Below are positions 9,742 through 20,639 of a stretch of 64,000 nt of DNA, in pieces (positions within the stretch are counted from its first letter, which is position 1; every line of letters begins with the position of its first letter). The DNA comes from Luteimonas rhizosphaericola. GTDB lineage: Bacteria; Pseudomonadota; Gammaproteobacteria; Xanthomonadales; Xanthomonadaceae. The stretch spans positions 526,368-590,367 of the forward strand of contig NZ_JARXRN010000025.1 in NCBI RefSeq assembly GCF_029888045.1, given 5' to 3'. The position numbers were made by a program, and so were the translations under genes. The notes under the pieces are model-generated. The model made no database searches, was not told the origin of the DNA, and saw nothing but the letters and a program-made list of their open reading frames with translations.

Positions 9742-10068
9742 TCAGCCGAAGCTGCCGTCGCGGGCGGCGTTCTCGCCGCGGTGGTGGTCGACCTGCTTCT
9801 TGCGGTGCTTGATCAGCAGCCGGTCGAGCTTGTCGGCGAGCAGGTCGATGGCGGCGTACATGTCGATCGCGCTGGCGTCGGCATGCAGGGCCTTCCCGGC
9901 CAGGGTGAGGTTGGCTTCGGCCTTGTGGTAGGGCTTGTCGAGGCTGAGCTGCACGCGCACGTCGAAGGGGCGTTCGAGGTGTCGCGCCAGCCGCTGCAGC
10001 TTGCTGTCCACGTATTCGCGCAGGGCGGGTGTCACGTCGATGTCGTGGCCGTAGGTTTCGATCTGCAT
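9742..10068 (-). CDS. hpf: Ribosome hibernation-promoting factor
   Basis: 108 residues, the short HPF/YfiA type without a C-terminal dimerisation domain. The N-terminus MQIETYGHDIDVTPALREYV and the basic segment DRLLIKHRKKQVDHH are characteristic. It binds the 30S decoding region in stationary phase. The ATG at 10068 follows a strong AGGAGG-type ribosome-binding site; the frame is open 10 residues further but that extension lacks family character. It sits between rpoN and ptsN. Confidence 0.93.
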   Translation of the reverse strand: MQIETYGHDIDVTPALREYVDSKLQRLARHLERPFDVRVQLSLDKPYHKAEANLTLAGKALHADASAIDMYAAIDLLADKLDRLLIKHRKKQVDHHRGENAARDGSFG

Positions 10069-10082
10069 CGGCTGCCTCCTGT

Positions 10083-10095
10083 CTGGGGACCCCAG
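10083..10095. promoter_or_regulatory. 13-base palindrome in the rpoN-hpf gap
   Basis: CTGGGG-A-CCCCAG is a perfect inverted repeat about 15 bases upstream of the hpf start. The single central base makes it better suited as a dimer-binding site than a hairpin. Its function is unknown. Confidence 0.3.
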
Positions 10096-10193
10096 CATGG
10101 CCCGGATCGGGTCGCCGCGGGTTGAAAACAGGTTAACGCAGGGACCGGCCGGCGGCGACCGGACAGGTCATGGACAGGCCGCGCCGGACGTGC

Positions 10194-11633
10194 TCAATTC
10201 ATGCGGATGCGTTCGTGGGAGGCGGCGATGTGCATCGCCTCGCGGTACTTGGCCACGGTGCGCCGCGCGACCGGGACGCCCGAGGCCTTCAGCGACTCGG
10301 CCAAGCGCGCGTCAGACAGCGGCTTGCGCGGGTCCTCGGCCTCGATCAGGCTGCGGATCATCTGCTGGATCGCCACGCTCGACGCCTCGCCGCCGCCGTC
10401 GGTGTCGATACCCGAGGCGAAGAAGTCGCGCAGCGCCAGGGTGCCGCGCGGGGTGTGCACGTACTTGCGCGCCACCGCGCGCGAGACGGTGGACTCGTGC
10501 AATCCGATCTCCGCCGCCACCTCGCGCAGCGTCAGCGGCCGCAGCGCACGCGCGCCGAACTCGAGGAAGCCCGACTGCTGCCGGATCAGGCAGCGGACCA
10601 CCTTGAGCAGGGTCTCGCCGCGCGCCTCGAGGTTCTTCAGCAGCCAGCGCGCTTCCTGCAGCCGGCCCTTGAGGTAGCCCGCGTCGTCGCCGGCGGTGGT
10701 CTGGATCATCCGCTCGTAGGCCTGGTGGATGGTCAGCCGCGGCAGAGAATTCGTGGCCAGCATCGCCTGCCACACGCCGTTGCGGCGCACGATCACGCAG
10801 TCGGGCACGACGTAGTTGTCGGAGGGCACCTCGCCCACCTGCGAGCCCGGGCGCGGGTCGAGCGAACGCAGCAGCTGCAGCGCGGTGTCGGACTCCTCGG
10901 CGCTGCAGCCCAGCAACTCGCACACGCCGCGCGCGCCGAGCCGCGGCAGGCGGTCGATCAGGGTGGTCGCCAGGGTCAGCGCCAGCGCGCGCCCGGGGGT
11001 GTCGGCGGACAGGGTGTCGAGCTGGATCCAGAGGCATTCGGCCAGGTCGCGCGCGCCCACGCCCACCGGGTCCATGCGCTGGATCTGGCGCAGCACGGCG
11101 AGGATCTCGTCGTCGCCGGGCGCGGGTTCCGGGTCCAGGGCGGCGGCGATCTCGGAGAACGGCACGCGCAGGTAGCCGTCGTCCTCGATCGCGTCGATCA
11201 GGGCTTCGCCGATGCGCCGGTCGCGCGGCGACAGGTGCGACAGGTGCAGCTGCCAGGCCAGGTGGCCGCGCAGGGTCTCGGCCTGGACCATGCGGCTGGC
11301 CGGGTCGCTGTCGTCGTCCTCGCCATGTCCGCCGCGACCGCCGCCGGCGTACTCGAAGCCGCCGTCGCGCCAGCCGTCCTCGCGCGGCTCCCAGTCCTCG
11401 CCGTTGGCCTGCGCCGGTTCGTGCCCTTCCCCGTCGGCACGACCGTCGGGCTTGCCCTCGGCGGACAGCGGTGGCGTGTCGTCGGCCCAGTCCAGCAGCG
11501 GATTGCTTTCCACCGCGGCCGAGATTTCGGCCTCCAGTTCCACCGCCGGCAGCTGCAGCAGGTGCAGCGCCTGACGCAGCTGTGGCGTCAGGACGAGGTG
11601 TTGGCCCAGCGATGTCTGGAGGCGTGGCTTCAT
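10194..11633 (-). CDS. rpoN: RNA polymerase sigma-54 factor
   Basis: 479 residues. The N-terminal activator-interacting region is Gln/Leu-rich (SLGQHLVLTPQLRQALHLLQ), followed by the acidic linker, the core-binding domain and, at the C-terminus, the RpoN box ARRTVAKYRE that reads the -24 element. The ATG at 11633 opens the family N-terminus MKPRLQTSLGQ; the frame is open 50 codons further upstream but that part runs into lptB. It lies 32 bases after lptB. Confidence 0.96.
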   Translation of the reverse strand: MKPRLQTSLGQHLVLTPQLRQALHLLQLPAVELEAEISAAVESNPLLDWADDTPPLSAEGKPDGRADGEGHEPAQANGEDWEPREDGWRDGGFEYAGGGRGGHGEDDDSDPASRMVQAETLRGHLAWQLHLSHLSPRDRRIGEALIDAIEDDGYLRVPFSEIAAALDPEPAPGDDEILAVLRQIQRMDPVGVGARDLAECLWIQLDTLSADTPGRALALTLATTLIDRLPRLGARGVCELLGCSAEESDTALQLLRSLDPRPGSQVGEVPSDNYVVPDCVIVRRNGVWQAMLATNSLPRLTIHQAYERMIQTTAGDDAGYLKGRLQEARWLLKNLEARGETLLKVVRCLIRQQSGFLEFGARALRPLTLREVAAEIGLHESTVSRAVARKYVHTPRGTLALRDFFASGIDTDGGGEASSVAIQQMIRSLIEAEDPRKPLSDARLAESLKASGVPVARRTVAKYREAMHIAASHERIRMN

Positions 11634-11665
11634 CGTCCGGTCGATCCCCTGGACGACGTGCACGG

Positions 11666-12385
11666 CTACAGACGGAAGGACTCTCCGAGGTAGACCCGGC
11701 GCACGTCGGGATTGGCGAGGAGCGCGTCCGGAGCCCCCTGCGCGAGCACACCCCCTTCGTTGAGGATATACGCCCGGTCGCAAATGCCCAAGGTTTCGCG
11801 CACGTTGTGGTCCGTGATCAGGACCCCGATCCCGCGGTTCTTGAGATGCTCGACGATGCGCTGGATGTCGCCGACCGAGATCGGGTCGACGCCGGCGAAG
11901 GGTTCGTCGAGCAGGATCAGGCGCGGCCTGGCCGCCAGCGCGCGGGCGATCTCGACCCGGCGACGCTCGCCGCCGGACAGGCTGGCGCCGATCTGGTCGG
12001 CCACGTGGGTGATCTGCAGCTCGTCGAGCAGGCTGTCGAGTTCCCTGCGGCGGCCGGCACGGTCCAGGTCCCCGCGCAGCTCGAGCACCAGGGAGATGTT
12101 GTCGGCCACGCTGAGCTTGCGGAACACCGAGGGTTCCTGCGGCAGGTAGCCCACGCCGCGGCGGGCGCGCTGGTGCATGGGCTCGGCGGTGATGTCGTGG
12201 CCGTCGAGCACGATCCGACCGGCGTCGGCCGGCACCAGGCCGACGATCATGTAGAAGCAGGTCGTCTTGCCGGCGCCGTTCGGACCCAGCAGGCCGACCA
12301 CCTCGCCCGCGTCCAGGGTGAGGGCGAAGTCGCGCACCACCTCGCGCTGCTTGTAGCGCTTGCGCAGCCCCTCGGCGACCAGCAT
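11666..12385 (-). CDS. lptB: LPS export ABC transporter ATP-binding protein
   Basis: 239 residues. Walker A GPNGAGKT, signature [15 protein letters not shown], Walker [14 protein letters not shown] and the switch His in LITDHNVRE are all present. LptB is the cytoplasmic ATPase that drives LPS extraction by LptFG. Its ATG overlaps the lptA stop by one base (TGATG). lptF and lptG are not in the window. Confidence 0.96.
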   Translation of the reverse strand: MLVAEGLRKRYKQREVVRDFALTLDAGEVVGLLGPNGAGKTTCFYMIVGLVPADAGRIVLDGHDITAEPMHQRARRGVGYLPQEPSVFRKLSVADNISLVLELRGDLDRAGRRRELDSLLDELQITHVADQIGASLSGGERRRVEIARALAARPRLILLDEPFAGVDPISVGDIQRIVEHLKNRGIGVLITDHNVRETLGICDRAYILNEGGVLAQGAPDALLANPDVRRVYLGESFRL

Positions 12386-12927
12386 CAGTCGTCGTTCCCG
12401 TCGCGGGGCGGGGCGTTGCCGGCCGGGGCGCGGTTGCGCGGCTCGAACTGCAGCATCACCCGGCCGCCTTCGTCGCCGCCGCCGCCCTGCACCTGCCCGG
12501 TACGCATGTTGTAGACGATGCGCTCGCCGGCGATGCTGCCTCGCCCGGGTTGCTGCACCACCGCCTTGCCGGTGAACACCACGGTGTCCTGCTGCAGGTT
12601 GTAGTCGACCTGGGCCGCGGTGGCGTTCATCACGCCGCCGTTGTCCATCTCCTGCTTCAGCCGCACCGGCGAACCGGTGAGCCTGGCGCTCTGGATGTCG
12701 CCGTCGCCCTGGCGGATGTCGGCGCGTGCGGCGTCGATCACCAGCGTGCCCTGGACGATGTGCACGTTGCCGGTGAGCACGCAGGGGCCGGCATCGGTCA
12801 CCGTGCAGTCGCTGCGGTTCGCCTGCACCTGCATGGTCTGCTGGCGGTCGGACGACTTGGCGACGGCGGCCTGCGCGCAGCAGGCGGCGACGATCGCGAG
12901 GGCCAGCTTAGCGGCGGTTCGGGTCAT
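12385..12927 (-). CDS. lptA: LPS transport periplasmic protein LptA
   Basis: 180 residues with a signal peptide ([23 protein letters not shown], cut expected after Ala23). The OstA-like beta-jellyroll segment runs from [14 protein letters not shown] through [20 protein letters not shown] to [15 protein letters not shown]. LptA forms the periplasmic bridge that carries LPS from LptC to LptD. Its start overlaps the end of lptC by 20 bases. Confidence 0.93.
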   Translation of the reverse strand: MTRTAAKLALAIVAACCAQAAVAKSSDRQQTMQVQANRSDCTVTDAGPCVLTGNVHIVQGTLVIDAARADIRQGDGDIQSARLTGSPVRLKQEMDNGGVMNATAAQVDYNLQQDTVVFTGKAVVQQPGRGSIAGERIVYNMRTGQVQGGGGDEGGRVMLQFEPRNRAPAGNAPPRDGNDD

Positions 12928-13468
12928 TGTTGAGGCTCACGTCGGAGAGGAGCTGGATGCGCTTGCCGGCCAGGTCGGCCTCCATCCCGGTGCCGCGCAT
13001 TGTAGTGCCGGGGGTGGTGATGGTCACGACGGCTCCGGAGGTGGCCCGGTTGTCGTCGGGGAAGATGTCCAGCTGCTCGGTACTCAGTCTGGTCGGCCGG
13101 CTGGCGCCGACGGGGCTGTCGGCGACCACGTCGCCGCGCAGGCGCACCAGGGTGCTCTTCTCGTTGACCCAGCCGGTCTTCGAGCGCACTTCCCAGCGGC
13201 TGCCGTGCTCGTCGGGCATCAGGAACAGCGGCGTCTGCAGCTCCAGCGTGCGCGCGCCCGGGGTCTGGCGCAGCTCGGGGGCGCGCAGCGAGAACGACTC
13301 CTGGCCGCTGCTGTCGAGGGTCACCACCTCGAAGTCGCGCAGGATGTAGTCCGAGCGCGCCTCCGCCTGGGCTTCCTCGGCTTCCGGCGCCTGCCCGCGC
13401 CACGCGAACCAGCCGCTGAGCACGGCGCCGGCGAGCAGGACCAGGATGGCGGCCAGGCGCCAGTTCAT
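12908..13468 (-). CDS. lptC: LPS export system protein LptC
   Basis: 186 residues. One N-terminal membrane anchor (WRLAAILVLLAGAVLSGWFAW) is followed by the LptC beta-jellyroll with ARSDYILRDFEVVTLDSSGQ. It docks on LptBFG and hands LPS to LptA. The ATG at 13468 overlaps the kdsC stop by four bases. The conserved kdsC-lptC-lptA-lptB order supports the call. Confidence 0.93.
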   Translation of the reverse strand: MNWRLAAILVLLAGAVLSGWFAWRGQAPEAEEAQAEARSDYILRDFEVVTLDSSGQESFSLRAPELRQTPGARTLELQTPLFLMPDEHGSRWEVRSKTGWVNEKSTLVRLRGDVVADSPVGASRPTRLSTEQLDIFPDDNRATSGAVVTITTPGTTMRGTGMEADLAGKRIQLLSDVSLNNDPNRR

Positions 13469-14010
13469 CGCGCGTCGTCCCGGAGCAGCGCCTCGACCCG
13501 GCCCTGCGCGTGCAGGACCAGGTCGCACAGTTCGCGCGCCGCGCCTTCGCCGCCGCGCGACGGGGTCACCCAGTGCACGGCGTCGCGGATCCAGTGGTGC
13601 ACACTGGCCGGCGCCACCGCGAAGCCGACCCCGCGCAGCACCGGCAGGTCGGGCAGGTCGTCGCCCATGAAGGCGACCTGGTCCATCGCCAGCCCCTGCT
13701 CGTCGGCAAGCGTCTGCAGGCAGGCGAGCTTGTCCTTGCAGTCCACGAACGCGCCGGCGCCCAGTTCGCGCGCGCGGTTGGCCGCCACGGTGCTGTTGCG
13801 CGCGGTGATGAAGACCACGGCCACGCCGGCGCGGCGCAGCTGCACCAGGCCCTGGCCGTCGAGCACGTGGAAGGCCTTGGACTCGCGCCCGTCCTCGTCG
13901 AACCACAGCCGGCCGTCGGTGAGGGTGCCGTCGACGTCGAAGCCGGCCAAGCGGATCTTCGCGGCGCGGGCGACCAGCTCGGCGGGATAGTCGGGACGGG
14001 TGTGGGGCAC
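13465..14010 (-). CDS. kdsC: 3-deoxy-D-manno-octulosonate-8-phosphate phosphatase
   Basis: 181 residues, capless HAD phosphatase. GFDVDGTLTDG supplies the nucleophile Asp, FITARN motif II, and FMGDDLPDLPVL the Mg-binding acidic pair. It releases phosphate from KDO-8-P in LPS core synthesis. The start is a GTG at 14010, after an 81-base gap from kdsD. Confidence 0.95.
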   Translation of the reverse strand: MPHTRPDYPAELVARAAKIRLAGFDVDGTLTDGRLWFDEDGRESKAFHVLDGQGLVQLRRAGVAVVFITARNSTVAANRARELGAGAFVDCKDKLACLQTLADEQGLAMDQVAFMGDDLPDLPVLRGVGFAVAPASVHHWIRDAVHWVTPSRGGEGAARELCDLVLHAQGRVEALLRDDAR

Positions 14011-14091
14011 GTGGGCAGGGAGTCCGGTGGGGGGGATGGGGACAGGCAGGAAACCGCATCCGGCCTGTATCGGGGGCGAACCGGCGGGCGG

Positions 14092-15111
14092 TCAGACCAC
14101 CCGCGCGCGCAGCAGGTCGTGGACGTTGAGCGCGCCGACCACGCGGCGGTCCGCGTCCAGCACCAGCAGCGCGTTGATCTTGCGGGTTTCCATCAGCCGC
14201 GCCGCCTCGACCGCCAGTGCGTCGCTGCCGATGGTCACCGGTTCGCGCGTCATCACCTCGCCGATCGGGGTCGCGTGCACGTCGACGCTGCGGTCGCCCA
14301 GGGTGCGTCGCAGGTCGCCGTCGGTGAACAGGCCGAGCAGGCGGCCGGCCTCGTCGACCACCGCGGTCATCCCGAGGCGCTTGCGGCTCATCTCCAGCAG
14401 CGCCTCGCCCAGCGAGGCGTCAGCGGGCACGCGTGGGATGTCGTCGCCCGCATGCATGACGTCGCCGATGTGCAGCAGCAGGCGGCGGCCGAGCGCGCCG
14501 GCCGGATGCGAACGGGCGAAGTCGTCGGCGGTGAAGCCGCGCGCCTCCAGCAGCGCGACCGCCAGCGCATCGCCCATCGCCATCGAGGCGGTGGTGCTGC
14601 TGGTCGGGGCCAGGTGCAGCGGGCAGGCTTCCTCGGGCACGCTGATGTCCAGGTGCACGTCGGCCTCGCGGGCGAGGGTCGAGCCCGGCCGTCCCGTCAT
14701 CGTCAGCAGCACGTTGCCCTGGCGCCGGAGCGCGGGCAGCAGCATCAGGATCTCGTCGGATTCGCCCGAGTACGACAGCGCGAGGACGATGTCGGCATCG
14801 GTCACCATGCCCAGGTCGCCGTGCCCGGCCTCGCCAGGATGCATGTAGAACGCGGGGGTGCCGGTGGAAGCCAGGGTGGCGGCGATCTTGCGTGCCACGT
14901 GGCCGGACTTGCCCATGCCGGTGCAGACCACGCGCCCGCTGGCGCGCAGGATGCGCGCGCAGGCGTCCGAGAAGGCGCCATCCAGGCGTGCGGCGACCGC
15001 GTGCAGGCCGCGCGCCTCGACCTCGAACACGCGCCGGCCGCTGGCCGCGAACGCGGGCGCCGCCGCAGCGGCGGCGGTCGGGTCGGTGGGGATCGTTCCA
15101 GGGATGGCCAT
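14092..15111 (-). CDS. kdsD: D-arabinose-5-phosphate isomerase
   Basis: 339 residues: an SIS domain (about 45-190, with GMGKSGHVARKIAATL and the Ser-rich block LSYSGESDEI) followed by two CBS domains (about 215-335, with FTDGDLRRTL and ALLVLDADRRVVGALNVHDL). It converts ribulose-5-phosphate to arabinose-5-phosphate, the first step towards KDO. It is the first gene of the leftward LPS/rpoN/PTS block and faces ibaG-murA across a 121-base divergent gap. Confidence 0.95.
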   Translation of the reverse strand: MAIPGTIPTDPTAAAAAAPAFAASGRRVFEVEARGLHAVAARLDGAFSDACARILRASGRVVCTGMGKSGHVARKIAATLASTGTPAFYMHPGEAGHGDLGMVTDADIVLALSYSGESDEILMLLPALRRQGNVLLTMTGRPGSTLAREADVHLDISVPEEACPLHLAPTSSTTASMAMGDALAVALLEARGFTADDFARSHPAGALGRRLLLHIGDVMHAGDDIPRVPADASLGEALLEMSRKRLGMTAVVDEAGRLLGLFTDGDLRRTLGDRSVDVHATPIGEVMTREPVTIGSDALAVEAARLMETRKINALLVLDADRRVVGALNVHDLLRARVV

Positions 15112-16728
<1,617 letters not shown>

Positions 16729-16738
16729 GGCGCGCGGC

Positions 16739-17077
16739 ATGAACACGCCGCGCATCCGCTTCTCGGCGCGTCGCAAGGCGCTGCTGGCGACCGTGCTGCT
16801 GGTGCTGGTGGCGATGCTGGTGCTGCGGCTGATGGGGATCGCCGGCTTCAACGGCACCCAGCCGCGGGAGATGGACTGGAACGACGACGGCACTGCCAGC
16901 CGGGCCGAGGTCGTGCAGGGCTACACGCTGGTCGCGGTGGAGGAAACGCGGGACGGACCGCGCACCTGCCGCCGCTACGTGCGGCTGCGCGATCGCGAGA
17001 CGCCGTTCCGGGTCGAGTGCCGGGTCGTGTTCGACGGCGCCGATGCGGCGGAGGCGCCCGCCGCGTCCGACCCCTGA
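16739..17077 (+). CDS. Small membrane-anchored protein with a single EF-hand-like loop
   Basis: 112 residues, no family recognised. A basic N-terminus is followed by one membrane helix (about 14-33, LLATVLLVLVAMLVLRLMG). After it lies DWNDDGTASRAE (residues 46-57), a complete EF-hand loop pattern with D46, N48, D50, G51 and E57 in the coordinating positions. Two Cys (in RTCRRY and RVECRV) could form a disulfide if the C-terminal part is periplasmic. It starts 10 bases after murA and may be co-transcribed with it. Confidence 0.7.
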   Translation: MNTPRIRFSARRKALLATVLLVLVAMLVLRLMGIAGFNGTQPREMDWNDDGTASRAEVVQGYTLVAVEETRDGPRTCRRYVRLRDRETPFRVECRVVFDGADAAEAPAASDP

Positions 17078-17087
17078 GCCGGATCCG

Positions 17088-17795
17088 TCAGCGCAGCGCC
17101 TTGAGCGTCAGGTCGATGTGGTCGCGGCCGTCGCGCTGCTGCAGGATGCGCGCCGGCACCGGCAGGCTGTCGACGATCCAGGCGGTGATGCTCCGATCCT
17201 CGTCCTTCCAGGTCACCTTGGTGGCCTTGTGCGACTTGCCGGCGACGGTGACGGTTTCCGTGCCGGCGGGCTTGAAGGCCTGTCGACGCACGCGGCCGTC
17301 CTCCACCAGCCGGTAGTTCATCGGCTTGCCGGCCTTGAAATCGCGCACCAGCGCGAGGTTCATCAGCATGCCGTCGACGTCGCCGGGCTGCAGCTTCACC
17401 GGGCCGCGGCGATCGGGCTTGACGTCGCCGTCCCAGGTCGCCTGGCCGCTGCCCCAGTCGTAGGTGGCGTTGACCGAGCGCTTCTTCACCAGCATCGCCG
17501 CCAGGCCGTTCTCGCCGCCCTGGGAATCGTTGCCCGAGATCGGCCGCCAGCGGTCGCCGTCGGCTTCGAACACGGTGCTCTGCGCCAGCCGCGCGCCCGC
17601 GCCGCTGACTTCCAGGCTGTACTTCCAGCGGTTCGCACCGGCGGGGGCGAGGGTCATCGTGCCGTTGGCCTGCATGCCCATGTAGTTGGCGGCGTAGTCG
17701 GCGGAGAACGGCTCGACGGCGGTCGCGGGGGCGCTGGCGAACGCGAGGGCGGAGAGGGAGGCGAGCGCGACGGCGCGCAGCGGGGTACGGAACAT
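17088..17795 (-). CDS. DUF3108 domain protein, exported (tandem copy 2)
   Basis: 235 residues with a signal peptide (MFRTPLRAVALASLSALAFA, cut near APATA). The rest is one DUF3108 domain: YDWGSGQATWDGDV, GMLMNLALVRDF and YRLVEDGRVRRQ mark it. The family is thought periplasmic, of unknown function. It is a clear paralogue of the gene directly upstream. The ATG at 17795 has GAGGAT 9 bases before it; in-frame ATGs at 17816 and 17822 are alternatives, and the last would overlap the upstream stop (ATGA). Confidence 0.8.
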   Translation of the reverse strand: MFRTPLRAVALASLSALAFASAPATAVEPFSADYAANYMGMQANGTMTLAPAGANRWKYSLEVSGAGARLAQSTVFEADGDRWRPISGNDSQGGENGLAAMLVKKRSVNATYDWGSGQATWDGDVKPDRRGPVKLQPGDVDGMLMNLALVRDFKAGKPMNYRLVEDGRVRRQAFKPAGTETVTVAGKSHKATKVTWKDEDRSITAWIVDSLPVPARILQQRDGRDHIDLTLKALR

Positions 17796-17818
17796 CGTGG
17801 GGATCCTCGTTGTCATGC

Positions 17819-18649
17819 TCATGGCGCCGCCCGGTACTCGACCAGGCGCAGGTCGACGGCATCCTCGCCGTCCTCTCGCTGCAGGATCCGCACCGGCGTC
17901 GGCACGCCGTCCGCGACCCACAGGATCATCTCGTCGTTGCCGCCGTTGGTGCGCTCCACCTTCAGCGCGCGGTAGCTCAGCTCCGCCACGGTGACCGACT
18001 CGGGTTCGGCCGACACCTGGTAGTGGTAGTCGCGGGCGCGACCGTTGTCGACCAACCGGTACTGCAGCGTGGCGCCGGGCTGGGCGTCGCGGATCACCGC
18101 CAGGTTGATCAGCAGCCCGCTCATGTCGCCGTGCTCGATCGGGACCGGAACGCGGCGCTCCTTGCTCACGTCGCCGGTCCAGCGCGCGGTATTGGCGCGC
18201 CAGTCGTAGGTGCCGGTGGTGCGGCGGTTGAAGAACAGCGCCGCCTTGCGCGTGGTCGCCTGCGACAGCGGGCGGTAGACCTCGCCGGCGACGTCGAACA
18301 CCGTGCTCTGCTCGATGTTGAGGTTGACGATGCCGGCAAAGCCGCGATCGCCGCGCACGCCCAGGTCCACGCGCCAGCGCGAGGCGGCATCGTCGCGCAC
18401 CACCTGCATGGTGGCCGTGCCCGCGTGCCTGCCTTCGTACCAGGCTTCGTAGCTGGCGACGAAGGGTTGCAGCGTGCGCGGTTCGTCCATGCCCGCATTC
18501 GCGGATGGGGACGTCGCCTGGTCCGGCGTCGTGGCCTCGGTCGCTGCATTGGGGGCCGGCGCGTCCTGGGCCGATGCGCGCGGCATCGTCGCCACCAGGG
18601 CGGCGGTGGCGAGGACGCAGGCGGCGATCAGGGGGACGGCGGGGCGCAT
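17819..18649 (-). CDS. DUF3108 domain protein, exported (tandem copy 1)
   Basis: 276 residues. Signal peptide (PAVPLIAACVLATAALVA), an Ala/Thr/Pro-rich spacer (about 30-60), then a DUF3108 domain with YDWRANTARWTGDV, LLINLAVIRDA and YRLVDNGRARDY. Those three blocks align with the next gene, so the pair is a tandem duplication that has diverged. The ATG at 18649 is preferred; a GTG at 18658, one base past the purN stop, is possible. Probably translated from the purMN transcript. Confidence 0.8.
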   Translation of the reverse strand: MRPAVPLIAACVLATAALVATMPRASAQDAPAPNAATEATTPDQATSPSANAGMDEPRTLQPFVASYEAWYEGRHAGTATMQVVRDDAASRWRVDLGVRGDRGFAGIVNLNIEQSTVFDVAGEVYRPLSQATTRKAALFFNRRTTGTYDWRANTARWTGDVSKERRVPVPIEHGDMSGLLINLAVIRDAQPGATLQYRLVDNGRARDYHYQVSAEPESVTVAELSYRALKVERTNGGNDEMILWVADGVPTPVRILQREDGEDAVDLRLVEYRAAP

Positions 18650-18659
18650 AAGCCGCACA

Positions 18660-19334
18660 TCATGCGAACGCGTCGTTGCACGACAGCTGAAGCGGCGCGG
18701 TCAGCGCGCGTCCATCGACGTGAACGCCGTCTTCACGCAGCGCGATCCGGCGGTCGGCGAACAGGCGCAGGGTGGCGATGAGCAGCGGGTGCTCGCGCGC
18801 CAGCACGCGCGCCGCCAGTCGGGCTTCGTCGTCGTCGGCGTCCACCGGCACCCGGACCTGCGCGATGACGGGGCCGCCGTCCAGTTCCGCGGTGACGAAG
18901 TGCAGGCTGGCGCCGTGTTCGGCCGCGCCCGCTGCCAGCGCCTGGCGATGCGTGTGCAGGCCCTTGAACGCCGGCAGCAGCGAGGGATGGATGTTGATCA
19001 CGCGGCCGATGCGCGGCGCGAGGGTGGCCGCGTCCAGCAGCCGCATGTAGCCGGCGCAGACGATCAGGTCCGGGGCCGAAGCGTCGACGGCCGCGAACAG
19101 GGCGTGGTCGAAGGCGGCGCGGGTGTCGAAGGCGCGCGGCGACAGCGATCCGGCCGGGATCCCGGCGTCGCGCGCGCGCTGCAGTGCCGGCGCGGCCGCC
19201 CGGTCGGAAAACACGCCGGTCACCTCGGCGTGCAGCCGCCGCGACGCGATCGCGTCCAGGATCGCCTGCAGGTTGCTGCCGCGGCCCGAGGCGAGCACGG
19301 CCAGGCGCAGCGGCGGATGCGCGGGGGGCGACAC
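18660..19334 (-). CDS. purN: Phosphoribosylglycinamide formyltransferase
   Basis: 224 residues. Uses 10-formyl-THF to formylate GAR in purine synthesis. LASGRGSNLQAILDA is the phosphate-binding N-terminus, ICAGYMRLL the central strand, and NIHPSLLPAFKGLHTH carries the catalytic Asn/His. It follows purM after 81 bases, the common purM-purN pairing. Confidence 0.95.
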   Translation of the reverse strand: MSPPAHPPLRLAVLASGRGSNLQAILDAIASRRLHAEVTGVFSDRAAAPALQRARDAGIPAGSLSPRAFDTRAAFDHALFAAVDASAPDLIVCAGYMRLLDAATLAPRIGRVINIHPSLLPAFKGLHTHRQALAAGAAEHGASLHFVTAELDGGPVIAQVRVPVDADDDEARLAARVLAREHPLLIATLRLFADRRIALREDGVHVDGRALTAPLQLSCNDAFA

Positions 19335-19415
19335 GACGGCGGCCTCAGGCGCGCAGCGGTCGCGGCACGCCGGCGCGCGCCGGCATCCCGGGGACGCAGG
19401 CCATCGCCACGCGGC

Positions 19416-20471
19416 TCAGCCGATGCGCACGCGCCCGTCGTCGCCCGCGGCGACGACCTGGCCGATGCGCCAGTGGGCCAGCCCCAGTCGCGCCAGCTCG
19501 CCGCCCAGCGCGGACACCGCGTCGCGATCGACCACCAGCACGAAGCCGATCCCGCAGTTGAAGGTGCGCCACATCTCCTCGCGCGCCACGTTGCCCTCGC
19601 GCTGCAGCCAGTCGAACACCGGCGGCAGCGGCCACGCCGACGCGTCGATCTCCAGCCCCAGGCCGTCGGGCACCACGCGGATGATGTTCTCGGTCAGGCC
19701 GCCGCCGGTGATGTGGGCCATGCCGTGGATCGCGGGCCCGTGGCTGCCGCGCAGCAGTTCCAGCACCGGCTTGACGTACAGCCGCGTCGGCGCCATCAGC
19801 GCGTCGCCCAACAGCACGCCGCCGACGTCGAGCCCGCCGGGGTGGCCGGCACGGTCGTAGATGCGCCGGATCAGCGAGTAGCCGTTCGAATGCGGGCCGC
19901 TCGACGCGATGCCGACCAGCACGTCGCCGGCGCGCACCGCGGCACCGTCGCGCAGTTCGGATTTCTCCACCGCGGCCACGCAGAAGCCCGCCAGGTCGTA
20001 CTCGCCGGGCGGGTACATGTCGGGCATCTCGGCGGTCTCGCCGCCGATCAGCGCGCAGCCCGACAGCTCGCAGCCCTTGGCGATGCCGCCGACCACGGCC
20101 ACGGTCGTGTCGACGTCGAGCCTGCCGGTGGCGAAATAGTCGAGGAAGAACAGCGGCTCGGCGCCCTGCACCAGCACGTCGTTCACGCACATGGCGACCA
20201 GGTCGATGCCGATGGTGTCGTGGCGGCCGAGCTGCTGGGCCAGCTTGAGCTTGGTGCCCACGCCGTCGGTGCCGGAGACGAGCACCGGCTCGCGATACTT
20301 GCCGGACAGGTCGAACAGGGCGCCGAAGCCGCCCAAGCCGCCCATCACTTCCGGGCGCCGGCTGCGCGCCACCAGCGGCTTGATGCGTTCGACGACTTCG
20401 TTGCCCGCGTCGATGTCGACGCCGGCATCGCGGTAGGTCAGGCCGGGCGGGCCGGGGGGCGGGGTGGTCAC
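19416..20471 (-). CDS. purM: Phosphoribosylformylglycinamidine cyclo-ligase
   Basis: 351 residues. Forms AIR from FGAM with [42 protein letters not shown] and [21 protein letters not shown] are the family's hallmark blocks. The start is a GTG at 20471. Divergent from the DUF2066 gene across 168 bases, a gene order also typical of Xanthomonas. Confidence 0.96.
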   Translation of the reverse strand: MTTPPPGPPGLTYRDAGVDIDAGNEVVERIKPLVARSRRPEVMGGLGGFGALFDLSGKYREPVLVSGTDGVGTKLKLAQQLGRHDTIGIDLVAMCVNDVLVQGAEPLFFLDYFATGRLDVDTTVAVVGGIAKGCELSGCALIGGETAEMPDMYPPGEYDLAGFCVAAVEKSELRDGAAVRAGDVLVGIASSGPHSNGYSLIRRIYDRAGHPGGLDVGGVLLGDALMAPTRLYVKPVLELLRGSHGPAIHGMAHITGGGLTENIIRVVPDGLGLEIDASAWPLPPVFDWLQREGNVAREEMWRTFNCGIGFVLVVDRDAVSALGGELARLGLAHWRIGQVVAAGDDGRVRIG

Positions 20472-20639
20472 GGATGCTCGCAGGGGCCGGTCGGCCCGCG
20501 ATTCTAGCAGCCGGCCGCGCAGCCACCGGGCGGCCGGTGGAGGGATGCGGTCACGTCCGTCACGCGCGCCGCGTCAGACTGGGGCCTGGGGCTTTGTGGC
20601 ACCATTTCGCCACGGTTTGCCGCTGCACAAGGACATCGG

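Noticed and set aside
20596-20611. TGGCAC-like sequence upstream of the DUF2066 gene as a sigma-54 promoter
   Set aside because: Spacing between the GG and GC pairs is one base too short and the -12 half (CGCC) does not match TTGC.
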